The notes under the pieces are model-generated. The model worked only from the letters and a program-made list of their open reading frames with translations, did no database searches and had not been told where the DNA came from. Shown here one piece after another: positions 50,884 to 60,239 of a stretch of DNA of 64,000 bases. The position numbers were made by a program, and so were the translations under genes. How positions within the stretch are numbered: position 1 is the stretch's first letter; each line of letters begins with the position of its first letter. The stretch comes from Ureibacillus sp. FSL W7-1570 (lineage in GTDB: Bacteria; Bacillota; Bacilli; Bacillales_A; Planococcaceae): positions 2,246,001 to 2,310,000 of the forward strand of contig NZ_CP151979.1 of the NCBI RefSeq assembly GCF_038593265.1. The letters run 5' to 3'.

Positions 50884-51008
50884 GTTCACCATCCTTTACT
50901 ATAATATCTGAATCCAAATGACCACTTCATATATTAACATATTTCCCATTTGTATGGATTGTAAGCATTTTTCCCAAACAATCCTTTTAGATCATTAAAC
51001 AAGAAAAG

Positions 51009-51037
51009 ACCTCACGAATCGATCAGATTTGTGAGGT
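51009..51037 (-). terminator. Terminator overlapping the end of ispD
   Basis: ACCTCAC and GTGAGGT pair around a 15-base loop, followed on the minus strand by CTTTTCTTG. The ispD TGA at 51023 lies in the loop, so the last codons of ispD are part of the stem. It should reduce read-through to ispF. Confidence 0.65.
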
Positions 51038-51721
51038 TTTCAGCTGCCGGTTTCTTAATATCGCTTCACCAAAGACCAAGTCCTCTTTTGTGGTAATTTT
51101 AATATTTTCATAGCTGCTTTCGACGATGTGAATTTCATAGCCGAGACGTTCCACAAGCATCGCTTCGTCCGTTCCTAAAAAACCCACTTTTTCTGCGACA
51201 TCCTCTGCATGAAGCAACAGTTCGAAACGGAAAGCTTGCGGCGTCTGGATGGCCCATAAGTCATCCCGCTCCACCGTTTCAACGATGATGCCGTCCCGCA
51301 CTTTTTTCATCGTATCCTTTGCGCGGACTCCCGCAATGGCAGCCCCTTTTTCATAAGCCGTTTCCACTAAACGGTCAATCACCGACTGAAGTATAAAGGG
51401 TCTTGCGGCATCATGGACAAGAACGATTTCCACATCCTTCATGACTTTTAAACATGCATGAACGGAATGTTGGCGTTCTTCCCCTCCATTCGGCAACCCC
51501 TTTACCTTAGTAATACCGTATTCATTCAATAAGTTTTGAATATATTCTCTTTCTTCCGGCTTAACCGCCAAGTAGATCCCTGTGCATTTTGGATCCTTTT
51601 CAAAGACTTCGAGAGTATGGATCAAAATCGGCTTATTGGCCAATGGCAAAAATAATTTGTTTTTTCCTGCCCCCATCCGTTTTCCGCTGCCGGCTGCCGG
51701 CAACACCACTTCATAATCCAC
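51023..51721 (-). CDS. ispD: 2-C-methyl-D-erythritol 4-phosphate cytidylyltransferase
   Basis: IspD (232 aa) activates MEP with CTP in the isoprenoid pathway. The N-terminal nucleotide-binding motif VVLPAAGSGKRMGAGKNKLF, the LVHDAARPFI motif and QTPQAFRFELL are conserved. It lies 30 bases after yacL and is followed by a terminator before ispF, so the two MEP genes may not be strictly co-transcribed. Confidence 0.95.
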   Translation of the reverse strand: MDYEVVLPAAGSGKRMGAGKNKLFLPLANKPILIHTLEVFEKDPKCTGIYLAVKPEEREYIQNLLNEYGITKVKGLPNGGEERQHSVHACLKVMKDVEIVLVHDAARPFILQSVIDRLVETAYEKGAAIAGVRAKDTMKKVRDGIIVETVERDDLWAIQTPQAFRFELLLHAEDVAEKVGFLGTDEAMLVERLGYEIHIVESSYENIKITTKEDLVFGEAILRNRQLKTSQI

Positions 51722-51751
51722 AAGCTCAACTCCTACAATTGTTGCGTGTTT

Positions 51752-52843
51752 TTATGCTACTTGTTCGTCTTTCGGTTTTGCAAAAATCATGCGACCGGCG
51801 GATGTTTGCAATACGCTTGTCACCGTAACCGTTATTGCTTGGCCGATATAATTACGGCCACCTTCAACAACAATCATTGTGCCATCGTCCAAATAGGCGA
51901 CTCCTTGATTTTGTTCCTTTCCATCTTTGATGACAACAACCTGCATATCTTCCCCGGGGATGACAACAGGTTTCACCGCGTTTGCCAGTTCATTGATATT
52001 CAATACTTGTACATGATGAAGTTCGCACACTTTATTTAAATTAAAATCGTTCGTTAAAATTTTCGCGCCCATTTTTTTCGCCAGCCGCACTAATTTTAAA
52101 TCAACTTCTTGGATATCATCAAAGTCCTCTTCTGAAATAATCACATTTACCGATTTTCCGTCCTGTAATTTTTTCAACATATCAAGCCCCCGGCGTCCAC
52201 GGGTGCGTTTCAACGTATCGCTGGAATCCGCAATATGCTGCAATTCCGTCAAAACGAATTGCGGCACCACCAATACCCCTTCAATAAATCCTGTAGTCGC
52301 AATATCCGCAATGCGGCCGTCGATGATAACGCTTGTATCCAGCAGTTTATATAACGTTTTTTCAGATCCGGGCTGGCCGGCTTCTCCGGCTTTCTTTTTC
52401 GCACCGACTCCTGATTTTGTAAATAGTTGTGAAAGTTCGTCCCTTTTTTTAAAGCCGACTCTAAATCCCAAATATCCCAGAATGATGGATAAAATAATCG
52501 GCAAGAAATCGGTAATAACCGGAATGTTAATTCGTTCAATCGCAAATCCCACAAAATATGCTACAATTAAACCGATAATCAACCCTAGAGTACCAAAGAA
52601 TAAGTCCGCTGCCGGAATTTTAAAAAGCACCTCTTCCATCCAGTTGATAAATTTCACGCAATAGTCTGATAATGAAAACGAAAGAAGAAATAACAATAAC
52701 GCCCCTATTGCTACCGATGTGTATGGATTATTTAACCATGGACTAGATGATAAATTAATAATTTCGTATAATGGCGGTAAAAAGACAAAACCCAAAGCAC
52801 CACCAATAAACAGAAACGCAATTTGAATGATTCTCTTCAGCAT
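51752..52843 (-). CDS. PIN/TRAM domain membrane protein YacL
   Basis: A 363-residue protein with four N-terminal membrane helices (about 5-25, 42-60, 80-103 and 110-130), a PIN-like domain starting LLDTSVIIDGRIADI (about 168) and including SEEDFDDIQEVD and TNDFNLNK, and a C-terminal TRAM domain (about 295-355). It is widespread in Gram-positive bacteria; its precise role is unknown, probably an RNA-acting membrane nuclease. AAAAAGGAGGTGGCAGG precedes the ATG. In B. subtilis disA lies between this gene and radA; here it is absent. Confidence 0.9.
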   Translation of the reverse strand: MLKRIIQIAFLFIGGALGFVFLPPLYEIINLSSSPWLNNPYTSVAIGALLLFLLSFSLSDYCVKFINWMEEVLFKIPAADLFFGTLGLIIGLIVAYFVGFAIERINIPVITDFLPIILSIILGYLGFRVGFKKRDELSQLFTKSGVGAKKKAGEAGQPGSEKTLYKLLDTSVIIDGRIADIATTGFIEGVLVVPQFVLTELQHIADSSDTLKRTRGRRGLDMLKKLQDGKSVNVIISEEDFDDIQEVDLKLVRLAKKMGAKILTNDFNLNKVCELHHVQVLNINELANAVKPVVIPGEDMQVVVIKDGKEQNQGVAYLDDGTMIVVEGGRNYIGQAITVTVTSVLQTSAGRMIFAKPKDEQVA

Positions 52844-53045
52844 CCTGCCACCTCCTTTTTTCTGATATATTATCTTACTGATAATTATACATGGTTCATG
52901 AATCCTTTGCGATTTGTAAGAACGCTTCATCGCATTTTTTGGACTTTTTTACCTTTTTTTCGCAAATTAAATCAACTTCTTCTTTATTTTTTTCCAATTC
53001 CTGAAGAAAAAATGCCCATTTTTCTCAAAACATGGTAAAATTCCC

Positions 53046-54416
53046 TCAATTGCCAAAACAAAGTTTCACCGCTTCATTGATTGTTTGAACACCGATCACT
53101 TCAATTTCTTTTGGATTTTCCCATCCTCCCAGATTGGAAGCCGGGATGAATACACGTTTAAAACCAAGTCTTGCAGCTTCATAAACCCGCTGCTCTATAC
53201 GGGATACCCGTCTTACTTCTCCAGTAAGCCCCACTTCCCCAATGAACACATCCGTGACATTCACAGGCTGATTTTTGTAACTGGAAACAATCGATGTAAG
53301 AACAGCCAAGTCAATGGCCGGTTCATCCAATTTTACCCCGCCTGCCACTTTCACGTATGCGTCTTGGGCTTGCAAAAGCATTCCCATTCTTTTTTCCAAA
53401 ACGGCCATCAATAATTGAACCCGGTTTTGATCCACGCCTGTCGCCATCCGTTTTGGATAGTTGAAACTTGTCGGCGTTACCAACGATTGGATTTCAACCA
53501 AAATCGGCCTTGTCCCTTCCATGGAAGCCACCACCGTAGAGCCTGCAGCACCTTGTGAACGTTCTTCCAAAAAGAGTTCAGAAGGATTTAATACTTCTTT
53601 TAAACCGGAGTGAATCATCTCGAAAATGGCAATTTCATTTGTGGAGCCAAATCGGTTCTTATGGCTTCTTAAAATCCGGTACGTGTGATGTCTCTCCCCT
53701 TCAAAGTAAAGAACCGTATCCACCATATGCTCCAATATTCTCGGACCTGCAATTTGCCCTTCTTTCGTTACATGCCCGACCAGGAAAGTTGCGATGCCCT
53801 TCGTTTTTGCGATTCTCATAAGCTCCGAAGTACATTCTCTCACCTGGGATACGCTGCCGGGAGCGCTTGTGACTTCCGGATGATGAACCGTTTGGATGGA
53901 GTCCACAATGATAAACCGGGGTTGTACTTCCTCAATACTATGACGAATCAGTTCCAGATCCGTTTCCGCATAGATGAATAATTCCTTTGATTGTACGCCG
54001 AGTCTTGATGCCCGGAGTCTCGTTTGTTTCAGCGATTCTTCCCCGGATACGTAAAGCACGCGATGTCCACTGTTGGATAAATCCGCCGATAGCTGCATAA
54101 GAAGGGTGGATTTTCCGATTCCCGGGTCTCCGCCAATGAGCACAAGAGAACCTGGCACAATGCCGCCCCCAAGTACCCGGTTCAGTTCCACCATGCTCGT
54201 TTCAAATCTTTGTTCTTCCTGCGTTTCAATGCTGACAATCGGTACGGCTTTCTGACTGGAGGCTTCTGAATGCTGAAACACTCCACGGGATTTTGAAATG
54301 ACTTCTATTTCTTCCACAAAGCTGTTCCATTCCCCGCATCCAGGGCATCTTCCCAACCATTTCGGCGATTCATAGCCGCAGCTTTGACAGCAAAATTTTG
54401 TTTTCTTTTTGGCCAT
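53046..54416 (-). CDS. radA: DNA repair protein RadA
   Basis: RadA/Sms (456 aa), a RecA-like helicase that promotes branch migration in recombination. It has the N-terminal zinc finger [20 protein letters not shown], Walker [17 protein letters not shown], the [10 protein letters not shown] motif unique to RadA, and the C-terminal Lon-like domain (about 280-450). It follows clpC by about 155 bases that include a terminator. Confidence 0.96.
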   Translation of the reverse strand: MAKKKTKFCCQSCGYESPKWLGRCPGCGEWNSFVEEIEVISKSRGVFQHSEASSQKAVPIVSIETQEEQRFETSMVELNRVLGGGIVPGSLVLIGGDPGIGKSTLLMQLSADLSNSGHRVLYVSGEESLKQTRLRASRLGVQSKELFIYAETDLELIRHSIEEVQPRFIIVDSIQTVHHPEVTSAPGSVSQVRECTSELMRIAKTKGIATFLVGHVTKEGQIAGPRILEHMVDTVLYFEGERHHTYRILRSHKNRFGSTNEIAIFEMIHSGLKEVLNPSELFLEERSQGAAGSTVVASMEGTRPILVEIQSLVTPTSFNYPKRMATGVDQNRVQLLMAVLEKRMGMLLQAQDAYVKVAGGVKLDEPAIDLAVLTSIVSSYKNQPVNVTDVFIGEVGLTGEVRRVSRIEQRVYEAARLGFKRVFIPASNLGGWENPKEIEVIGVQTINEAVKLCFGN

Positions 54417-54516
54417 TGGTTCCTCCTATTATTCTTATTAGTACGGCGATGATAACAAAGACGGCTTAACATCTGCACCAAATGTCATTATTATTGATTT
54501 TCATATGTATTAAAAT

Positions 54517-54559
54517 AAGCTGTGCCGCAAGTCAATCGCAGTTGGCTTGCGGACAGCTT
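54517..54559 (-). terminator. Terminator of the ctsR operon
   Basis: On the minus strand AAGCTGT and ACAGCTT close a long stem with an inner CCGCAAG/CTTGCGG helix, followed by ATTTT. It lies 14 bases after the clpC stop. Confidence 0.8.
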
Positions 54560-54572
54560 CGTTTATAAAATT

Positions 54573-57011
54573 TTATGCACTTTCAACAGTATCTTTTTCT
54601 CTTACGACAAACGCGCCATCCACGTAGTCAAAGACGACTTTGCTATTTTTCGAAATAGTGCCTTTCAACAACTCTTCGGATAAACGGTCCTCAACATTTT
54701 TCTGTAAAGCACGGCGGATTGGACGGGCACCGTATTGAGGATCGTATCCTTCTTCCGCGATTTTCTCTAAAGCGGCATCCGTTAATTCCAAATCGATATC
54801 CTGATCTTTTAATCGTTTCACCAAAGATTTTGCCATCAAGGATACGATTTGTTTTAATTGATCTTTTTCCAACGGTTTGAACACAATGATTTCATCAATA
54901 CGGTTTAGGAATTCTGGACGGAAGGCTTTTTTCAATTCTTCCATCATAGTAGATTTCATATCTTTATATTTGCTGTCTTTTTCTCCTACGCCGAATCCTA
55001 AGCTTTTTTGATATTTTAAGGCTTCCGCACCGATGTTGGATGTCATAATGACAACCGTGTTGCGGAAATCCACTGTACGTCCTTTTGAATCCGTTAAGCG
55101 TCCATCATCGAGCACTTGCAATAAGATGTTGAACACATCTGGATGGGCTTTTTCAATTTCGTCCAAAAGCACGACAGAGTATGGTTTTCGGCGCACTTTT
55201 TCCGTTAATTGGCCGCCTTCTTCAAATCCTACATATCCTGGAGGTGAACCAACAAGGCGGGAAGTGGAGTGTTTTTCCATATATTCGGACATGTCGATGC
55301 GGATCATTGCATCTTCATCTCCAAACATCACTTCTGCCAATGCTTTTGCAAGTTCTGTTTTCCCTACGCCAGTTGGCCCTAAGAAGATGAATGTACCAAT
55401 TGGACGTTTTGGATCTTTAAGTCCTGCACGGGCGCGGCGGATCGCTCTGGAGATTGCCTCAACCGCTTCATGTTGGCCGACAACGCGTTTATGCAATTCT
55501 TCTTCCAAGTTAAGCAGTTTTTCAGACTCTTCTTGAGCAATTTTGTTTACCGGAATTCCCGTCCACATGGAAACGACTTCGGCAATATCTTCCACTGTCA
55601 CTTTGGATTCTTCTTTGCCTTGTTTTTCTTTCCATGATTTTTTCAATTGCTCGAGTTCTTCTTTAATTTTTTGTTCTGTATCGCGCAATGCTGCCGCTTT
55701 TTCAAACTCCTGGCTTGAAACGGCTGCGTTTTTCTCATTGCGCACATGTTCCAATTTATCTTCGAGAGCTTTTAGATTTGGTGGCACTGTGAATGAGCGT
55801 AAACGCACTTTTGATCCCGCTTCATCAATCAAGTCAATGGCTTTGTCCGGCAAGAAACGGTCTGAAATGTAACGATCGGATAATTTTGCCGCCGCTTCAA
55901 TCGCTTCATCTGTAATTTTTACACGGTGATGCGCTTCATAACGGTCACGCAAACCTTTGATGATCTGGATTGTTTCTTCCACTGTCGGTTCATCGACTTG
56001 AATTGGTTGGAAACGGCGTTCCAAAGCGGCATCTTTTTCAATGTATTTTCGATATTCATCCAATGTTGTGGCACCAATGCATTGCAATTCTCCGCGGGCA
56101 AGGGCCGGTTTTAAAATGTTGGAAGCGTCAATCGCACCTTCCGCACCACCTGCTCCAATCAATGTGTGCAATTCGTCGATGAACAGAATGATGTTACCTG
56201 CTTGGCGAATTTCATCCATCACTTTTTTCAAGCGGTCTTCGAATTCACCACGATATTTTGTACCTGCTACAACCGTACCCATATCAAGCGTCATCACGCG
56301 TTTATCACGCAATGTTTCAGGCACTTCGTTATTGACGATTTGCTGGGCAAGTCCTTCTGCAATGGCTGTCTTACCTACACCCGGTTCACCAATCAACACA
56401 GGGTTGTTTTTTGTACGGCGTGAAAGCACTTCGATCACACGTGTGATCTCTTTGCTTCGTCCAATCACTGGATCAAGGCCGCCTTCACGGGCAATAGCAG
56501 TCAAATCCCGGGCTAAGCTGTCCAGTGTTGGTGTGCTGACTGTTTGAGTCGGATTGGCGTTTTGGGAAACATCATTGTTGCCCAAAAGCAATAGAACTTG
56601 TTGGCGGGCTTTATTGAGACTCACACCAGCGTTTGCAAGCACTCTCGCGGCAACACCTTCGCCTTCGCGAATCAATGCAAGCAGGATATGTTCTGTGCCG
56701 ATGTAAGCATGGCCCAATTTCCGCGATTCATCAACGGCGAGTTCAATGACTTTTTTCGCTCTAGGTGTATAGTGAACAATTGGCCCTACATCTTTCGTTC
56801 CTTTTCCGACTAATTCTTCGATGCCCCGTTCAATCATTTCCGGCGTTACATCGATGGCTTCCAAAGCTTTTGCTGCGATGCCTCCGCCTTCCCGGATAAG
56901 CCCAAGCAAGATGTGCTCTGTGCCGATGGATTCATGTTTCCAACGGATCGCTTCTTCTTGTGCCAACTGCAACACTTTTTGGGCGCGTTGAGTGAATCGA
57001 TTAAACATCAT
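54573..57011 (-). CDS. clpC: ATP-dependent Clp protease ATP-binding subunit ClpC
   Basis: ClpC (812 aa), the Hsp100 unfoldase that works with ClpP and adaptors such as McsB and MecA. It has two Clp-N repeats (residues 1-140), the first AAA module with [16 protein letters not shown], a central coiled coil with a UVR-type segment ([20 protein letters not shown]) and the second module with [14 protein letters not shown]. The ATG at 57011 ([14 protein letters not shown]) overlaps the end of mcsB by 11 bases. Confidence 0.97.
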   Translation of the reverse strand: MMFNRFTQRAQKVLQLAQEEAIRWKHESIGTEHILLGLIREGGGIAAKALEAIDVTPEMIERGIEELVGKGTKDVGPIVHYTPRAKKVIELAVDESRKLGHAYIGTEHILLALIREGEGVAARVLANAGVSLNKARQQVLLLLGNNDVSQNANPTQTVSTPTLDSLARDLTAIAREGGLDPVIGRSKEITRVIEVLSRRTKNNPVLIGEPGVGKTAIAEGLAQQIVNNEVPETLRDKRVMTLDMGTVVAGTKYRGEFEDRLKKVMDEIRQAGNIILFIDELHTLIGAGGAEGAIDASNILKPALARGELQCIGATTLDEYRKYIEKDAALERRFQPIQVDEPTVEETIQIIKGLRDRYEAHHRVKITDEAIEAAAKLSDRYISDRFLPDKAIDLIDEAGSKVRLRSFTVPPNLKALEDKLEHVRNEKNAAVSSQEFEKAAALRDTEQKIKEELEQLKKSWKEKQGKEESKVTVEDIAEVVSMWTGIPVNKIAQEESEKLLNLEEELHKRVVGQHEAVEAISRAIRRARAGLKDPKRPIGTFIFLGPTGVGKTELAKALAEVMFGDEDAMIRIDMSEYMEKHSTSRLVGSPPGYVGFEEGGQLTEKVRRKPYSVVLLDEIEKAHPDVFNILLQVLDDGRLTDSKGRTVDFRNTVVIMTSNIGAEALKYQKSLGFGVGEKDSKYKDMKSTMMEELKKAFRPEFLNRIDEIIVFKPLEKDQLKQIVSLMAKSLVKRLKDQDIDLELTDAALEKIAEEGYDPQYGARPIRRALQKNVEDRLSEELLKGTISKNSKVVFDYVDGAFVVREKDTVESA

Positions 57012-58101
57012 ATCTTTCCTCTCCTTTTCCTCTAGGTTTTGAATTACCACTGTTTAATTTTTCGCGTATCAGTTTTGCTCTATATACATCCCGTTCAGCC
57101 GGTTCCAAGGTAGTGCCTGCATATTGTTGTACAAACCCCGGTTGAATAAGAATCGTACACTCATTTAAAATATGCTTTGAAACATCTTTAATGATTCCTA
57201 AATCAACACCTAACCGGACATTGGATAAACATGTCGCCGCTTCTTCGCTTGTCATGATCCGCGCATGTTTCAAAGTTCCATAAGCCCGGTGAATGCGGTC
57301 TTCCAAAGCGACTCTGGATTGTGCCAAAAGAGTTTGTCTTGCGTTTCGTTCCTGTTCAATAATTTGTGTCACGACTGTTTGCAAATCATCGACAATTTCA
57401 TCTTCCGACTTGCCAAGAGTCACTTGATTTGAAATTTGATACATGTTTCCTAAGTTTTCGCTGCCTTCACCGTAGATGCCTCGCACGACCATGCCAAAGC
57501 GGGCAAGCATTTGGGTCAATGCTTTGATCTGTTTCGTCATGGAAAGTCCAGGCAAATGCATCATGACGGATGCTCTCATCCCTGTACCTACATTGGTTGG
57601 GCAGCTTGTTAAATAGCCGAATTCATTATGGAAAGCAAACGGCAATAATTTTTCAAGTTGACTATCCAATTTATTTGCCATTTCATAAGTTTCCATGAGC
57701 TTAAGTCCAGGGGATAAGCATTGGATTCTTAAATGGTCTTCTTCGTTGACCATGACGCTGATGGCTTCATCCTGCGAAATGATGACGGATGCAAACTTTT
57801 CCCTTTTTGCAAGCATTGGACTGATCAGATGTTTTTCCACGAGTACTTGGCGTTGCAGTACAGGCATTTCCTGTATTGTGAAATGGGAAAAATCATGATT
57901 GTTATCTTTCAATTGGTAAAACGCCTGCGTCACCATTTGATCGATTGTTTTCGCTTCTTCATCTGAAAAGATGATCGGAAAACGGAAACCCTCCAAATTT
58001 CTTGCCAACCGGATGCGTGTGGAAATCACAATGTCATCTTCCGCACCATCAGTTCCCATCCAACTTGGCGCCTCCGCTTTTAAGAAATATTCAAGATTCA
58101 T
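57001..58101 (-). CDS. mcsB: Protein arginine kinase McsB
   Basis: McsB (366 aa) phosphorylates arginines on proteins, marking them for ClpCP, and controls CtsR. It is homologous to phosphagen kinases: [40 protein letters not shown] and [20 protein letters not shown] are conserved. It starts within the mcsA stop (ATGA overlap) and overlaps clpC at its end, so the operon is fully coupled. Confidence 0.96.
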   Translation of the reverse strand: MNLEYFLKAEAPSWMGTDGAEDDIVISTRIRLARNLEGFRFPIIFSDEEAKTIDQMVTQAFYQLKDNNHDFSHFTIQEMPVLQRQVLVEKHLISPMLAKREKFASVIISQDEAISVMVNEEDHLRIQCLSPGLKLMETYEMANKLDSQLEKLLPFAFHNEFGYLTSCPTNVGTGMRASVMMHLPGLSMTKQIKALTQMLARFGMVVRGIYGEGSENLGNMYQISNQVTLGKSEDEIVDDLQTVVTQIIEQERNARQTLLAQSRVALEDRIHRAYGTLKHARIMTSEEAATCLSNVRLGVDLGIIKDVSKHILNECTILIQPGFVQQYAGTTLEPAERDVYRAKLIREKLNSGNSKPRGKGEERYDV

Positions 58102-58652
58102 GGTGTATCCACACCTCCCATTTCCAGCTTACGTTCCAATTCCTTGATTTCATCCCTGAATTTTGCCGCATCCTCAAAACGTTCGTCTTGGATCGCCAAT
58201 TGCAGCTGCTCACGGGCATGTTCGATCTGTTTTTTCAAAATGCGGTTGTTATCCACTTTTTGTCCTGGTCTTTTTCCTGTATGTTTCGTTCCGGCCTGGA
58301 ATTTTTCAAGTACTTGAGGAAGTTTTTCGCTAAAGGTTTCATAACATTGCGGGCAGCCTAATTTTCCTTCGTTTAAAAACTTGCGGAAAGTAAATCCACA
58401 AGCGGGGCATGCGACCGTTTGCACGGAAGGCTGAACAGTTCTTTCCTGCAAATCGTTTTTCCAGAGAGGCATGCCGAACCAGTTCGAAAGCAATTGATGG
58501 ATCGGGAATTGTTCTTCTTTGGGAAAATCCAGGCTGAATGGATGAAATTGTGCGGCACATACTTCGCAATAATGTTTCTCGCTTTTATGTCCATTGATGA
58601 TTTGTGTGACTGTAACCGTTGCTTTCCGTTGCTTACAGTGTTCACAAAGCAT
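58098..58652 (-). CDS. mcsA: McsB activator McsA
   Basis: McsA (184 aa) activates McsB and binds metals. Two zinc-finger-like pairs are visible at the N-terminus (LCEHCKQ and HYCEVCAAQ), two more in the middle (ACPACGFTF and LGCPQCYETF), and a C-terminal UVR motif LAIQDERFEDAAKFRDEIKE. It lies 14 bases after ctsR. Confidence 0.94.
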   Translation of the reverse strand: MLCEHCKQRKATVTVTQIINGHKSEKHYCEVCAAQFHPFSLDFPKEEQFPIHQLLSNWFGMPLWKNDLQERTVQPSVQTVACPACGFTFRKFLNEGKLGCPQCYETFSEKLPQVLEKFQAGTKHTGKRPGQKVDNNRILKKQIEHAREQLQLAIQDERFEDAAKFRDEIKELERKLEMGGVDTP

Positions 58653-58666
58653 GACCTACCACCTCT

Positions 58667-59131
58667 TCATTTTTCATATTTTAAAGTTAATAACATCGCT
58701 TTTAAAATCGCCGACCTCAATTCATCGCGAGTTGGTAGTTGCAGCTTTAATGTATCCCGATTGACGGCTGCGAGCATCAATGTTGCTTCTCTTTCATTGA
58801 TCATTTCTTCTTCCAGCAAGCGATAAATGATATCTTCCGCCATATTTTGGGTGGCGCCTTTTTCGATTTGCTTTATTAAATGATCTATCAACTCAACTTT
58901 TGAGCTCGGTTTCACACGGAAAATCCGGATATATCCACCGCCACCCCGTTTACTTTCAACAAGGTAGCCTTTTTCCACCGTGAATCGTGTATTGATTACA
59001 TAATTAATTTGCGAGGGAACACACTGGAATTTATCGGCCAATTCGCTGCGTTTGATTTCAATATGTCCTTTACCATCTAATTCGATAACCCTTTTTAAAT
59101 ACCCTTCAATCAAGTCGGAAATATTTTTCAT
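58667..59131 (-). CDS. ctsR: Heat-shock repressor CtsR
   Basis: CtsR (154 aa), the class III heat-shock repressor. MKNISDLIEGYLKRVIELDG and KRSELADKFQCVPSQINYVI form the winged helix-turn-helix; the Gly-rich wing RGGGGYIRIFRV, which senses heat, is intact. It autoregulates the operon by the box at 59156-59178. GCGAGGTGAATTG precedes the ATG. Confidence 0.97.
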   Translation of the reverse strand: MKNISDLIEGYLKRVIELDGKGHIEIKRSELADKFQCVPSQINYVINTRFTVEKGYLVESKRGGGGYIRIFRVKPSSKVELIDHLIKQIEKGATQNMAEDIIYRLLEEEMINEREATLMLAAVNRDTLKLQLPTRDELRSAILKAMLLTLKYEK

Positions 59132-59155
59132 TTTTTTTACAATTCACCTCGCTTT

Positions 59156-59178
59156 TTTGACTTTGACTTTCTTTGACT
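59156..59178 (-). promoter_or_regulatory. CtsR operator (three heptad half-sites)
   Basis: On the minus strand AGTCAAAGAAAGTCAAA (59178-59162) is an exact match to the known CtsR box RGTCAAA-NAN-RGTCAAA. A third GTCAAA (59161-59156) follows directly. The site covers the transcription start just downstream of the -10 element, so CtsR binding should block the promoter. Confidence 0.93.
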
Positions 59179-59180
59179 TT

Positions 59181-59209
59181 ATTATATTTCCTTTTTCGCT
59201 CATGTGCAA
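59181..59209 (-). promoter_or_regulatory. ctsR operon promoter
   Basis: On the minus strand TTGCAC (59209-59204), a 17-base spacer and TATAAT (59186-59181), immediately followed by the CtsR box. I see no clear sigma-B promoter in front of it, unlike B. subtilis. Confidence 0.85.
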
Positions 59210-59236
59210 ATAAAAACCCTCGACAAAATGGAGGTT

Positions 59237-59280
59237 AAAAAAATCGACAATACGTATTACTTTACGTTTTGCCGATTTTT
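59237..59280. terminator. Bidirectional terminator after the DUF4870 gene
   Basis: AAAAATCG and CGATTTTT, CAA and TTG, ACGTA and TACGT pair with two mismatches around TTACTT. T-runs occur on both strands. It separates the small membrane gene from the ctsR promoter. Confidence 0.7.
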
Positions 59281-59335
59281 ATCTAATATATTCATCTTTG
59301 CTTAAAGATGCAGGGTCATGAAAAGGTCCTGCCGA

Positions 59336-59641
59336 TTACACCCAACGGCCTACAAAAGGATAGTTCCAATCGTTCTCCTGAAGGGCATTGATAATACCGA
59401 TAATTGGAACAACAATTGTCATAATGCCGAAAATGATTAAGAATGGAATGCCAATCAATACGAAACTTAACACCGTCGATATGCCAATCAATACCCACAT
59501 GACGAATTGGAATAACAACGCTTGGACGGAAAGCCGCTTCACACTTTCATCACTGCTGATTAAGAAAAATAAAATTGGCACTAAAACCGGAGCAAAAAAC
59601 GCACTTGCATGTATGATTACTTTCGCCCACTTTTCTTCCAT
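59336..59641 (-). CDS. DUF4870 family small membrane protein
   Basis: A 101-residue protein with a hydrophobic N-terminal helix (about 10-28) and two more helices (about 45-90), ending NDWNYPFVGRWV. AFFAPVLVPILFFL, SVKRLSVQALLFQF and the final YPF motif are typical of the DUF4870/Tic20-like family; the function is unknown. The ATG follows GGGAG. A sigma-W-type promoter lies 60 bases upstream, suggesting an envelope-stress gene. Confidence 0.8.
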   Translation of the reverse strand: MEEKWAKVIIHASAFFAPVLVPILFFLISSDESVKRLSVQALLFQFVMWVLIGISTVLSFVLIGIPFLIIFGIMTIVVPIIGIINALQENDWNYPFVGRWV

Positions 59642-59700
59642 ATATTTGTCAACTCCCGTTTCTTTTTGTTCATATTTATTAATTACTTGCTATATACATA

Positions 59701-59726
59701 TACGGATGATTCTTTTAATAGTTTCA
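59701..59726 (-). promoter_or_regulatory. Sigma-W-like (ECF) promoter of the DUF4870 gene
   Basis: On the minus strand TGAAAC (59726-59721), a 16-base spacer and CGTA (59704-59701) match the sigma-W consensus of B. subtilis exactly. The start point would lie about 50 bases before the start codon. The remainder of the 232-base gap is AT-rich without genes. Confidence 0.6.
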
Positions 59727-59850
59727 ACTTCTTGAAATTTTTTTAAATTTATTGCTTAATTCACCACTTATTTTTTCCATTGTTTTCAATTAATAGACAA
59801 AAAGTTCTTTAGAAATTTCAATGTTGTATGCTATTATTTGAAAAAAGAAA

Positions 59851-59875
59851 AAAGCCTGCCCATATGAGCGGCTTT
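59851..59875 (-). terminator. Terminator of the 75-residue membrane protein gene
   Basis: AAAGCC and GGCTTT with an inner GC pair close a hairpin that overlaps the stop codon; TTTTTTC follows on the minus strand. Confidence 0.75.
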
Positions 59876-60101
59876 ACTTATCCTTTTTTTGTCCATCCAC
59901 ATTTTTCGGATCTACATAATCAGGATGTTCTGTAGGGAATAGAAAGCGGGCAAAAAGACCCGAAAATAGGGTAGCACTGATGATAATCAATATTTTATGG
60001 TTCTTTGGTACTTCTTCAAACATATGATTCAACATCAGGGCAGCAAATACTGCCACTGTCACCATTGAAACTATGATATATGCAAGCCTTCGCTGGTTCA
60101 T
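59874..60101 (-). CDS. Small two-helix membrane protein, unknown function
   Basis: A 75-residue protein with two predicted membrane helices, RLAYIIVSMVTVAVFAALML and ILIIISATLFSGLFARFLF, and a hydrophilic tail ending GQKKDK. The ATG at 60101 is chosen because AAAGGA lies 11 bases upstream; another ATG 12 bases earlier touches that site. I do not recognise the family. It is divergent from the aerotaxis gene with 138 bases between. Confidence 0.65.
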   Translation of the reverse strand: MNQRRLAYIIVSMVTVAVFAALMLNHMFEEVPKNHKILIIISATLFSGLFARFLFPTEHPDYVDPKNVDGQKKDK

Positions 60102-60239
60102 CTTGACAAACATCCTTTGCGCTTACTTTTAAATACATAAACTAATCGTATTTTACAACGTATCCAAGGAAAATACAAATTCAGGTATTGAGTTTGCAAG
60201 AATGATTTTAATAAAAAATGATTAGAGTGGGGGATACAT

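Noticed and set aside
56041-56547. A 168-codon plus-strand open frame opposite clpC
   Set aside because: Antisense to a fully conserved gene and without recognisable domains.
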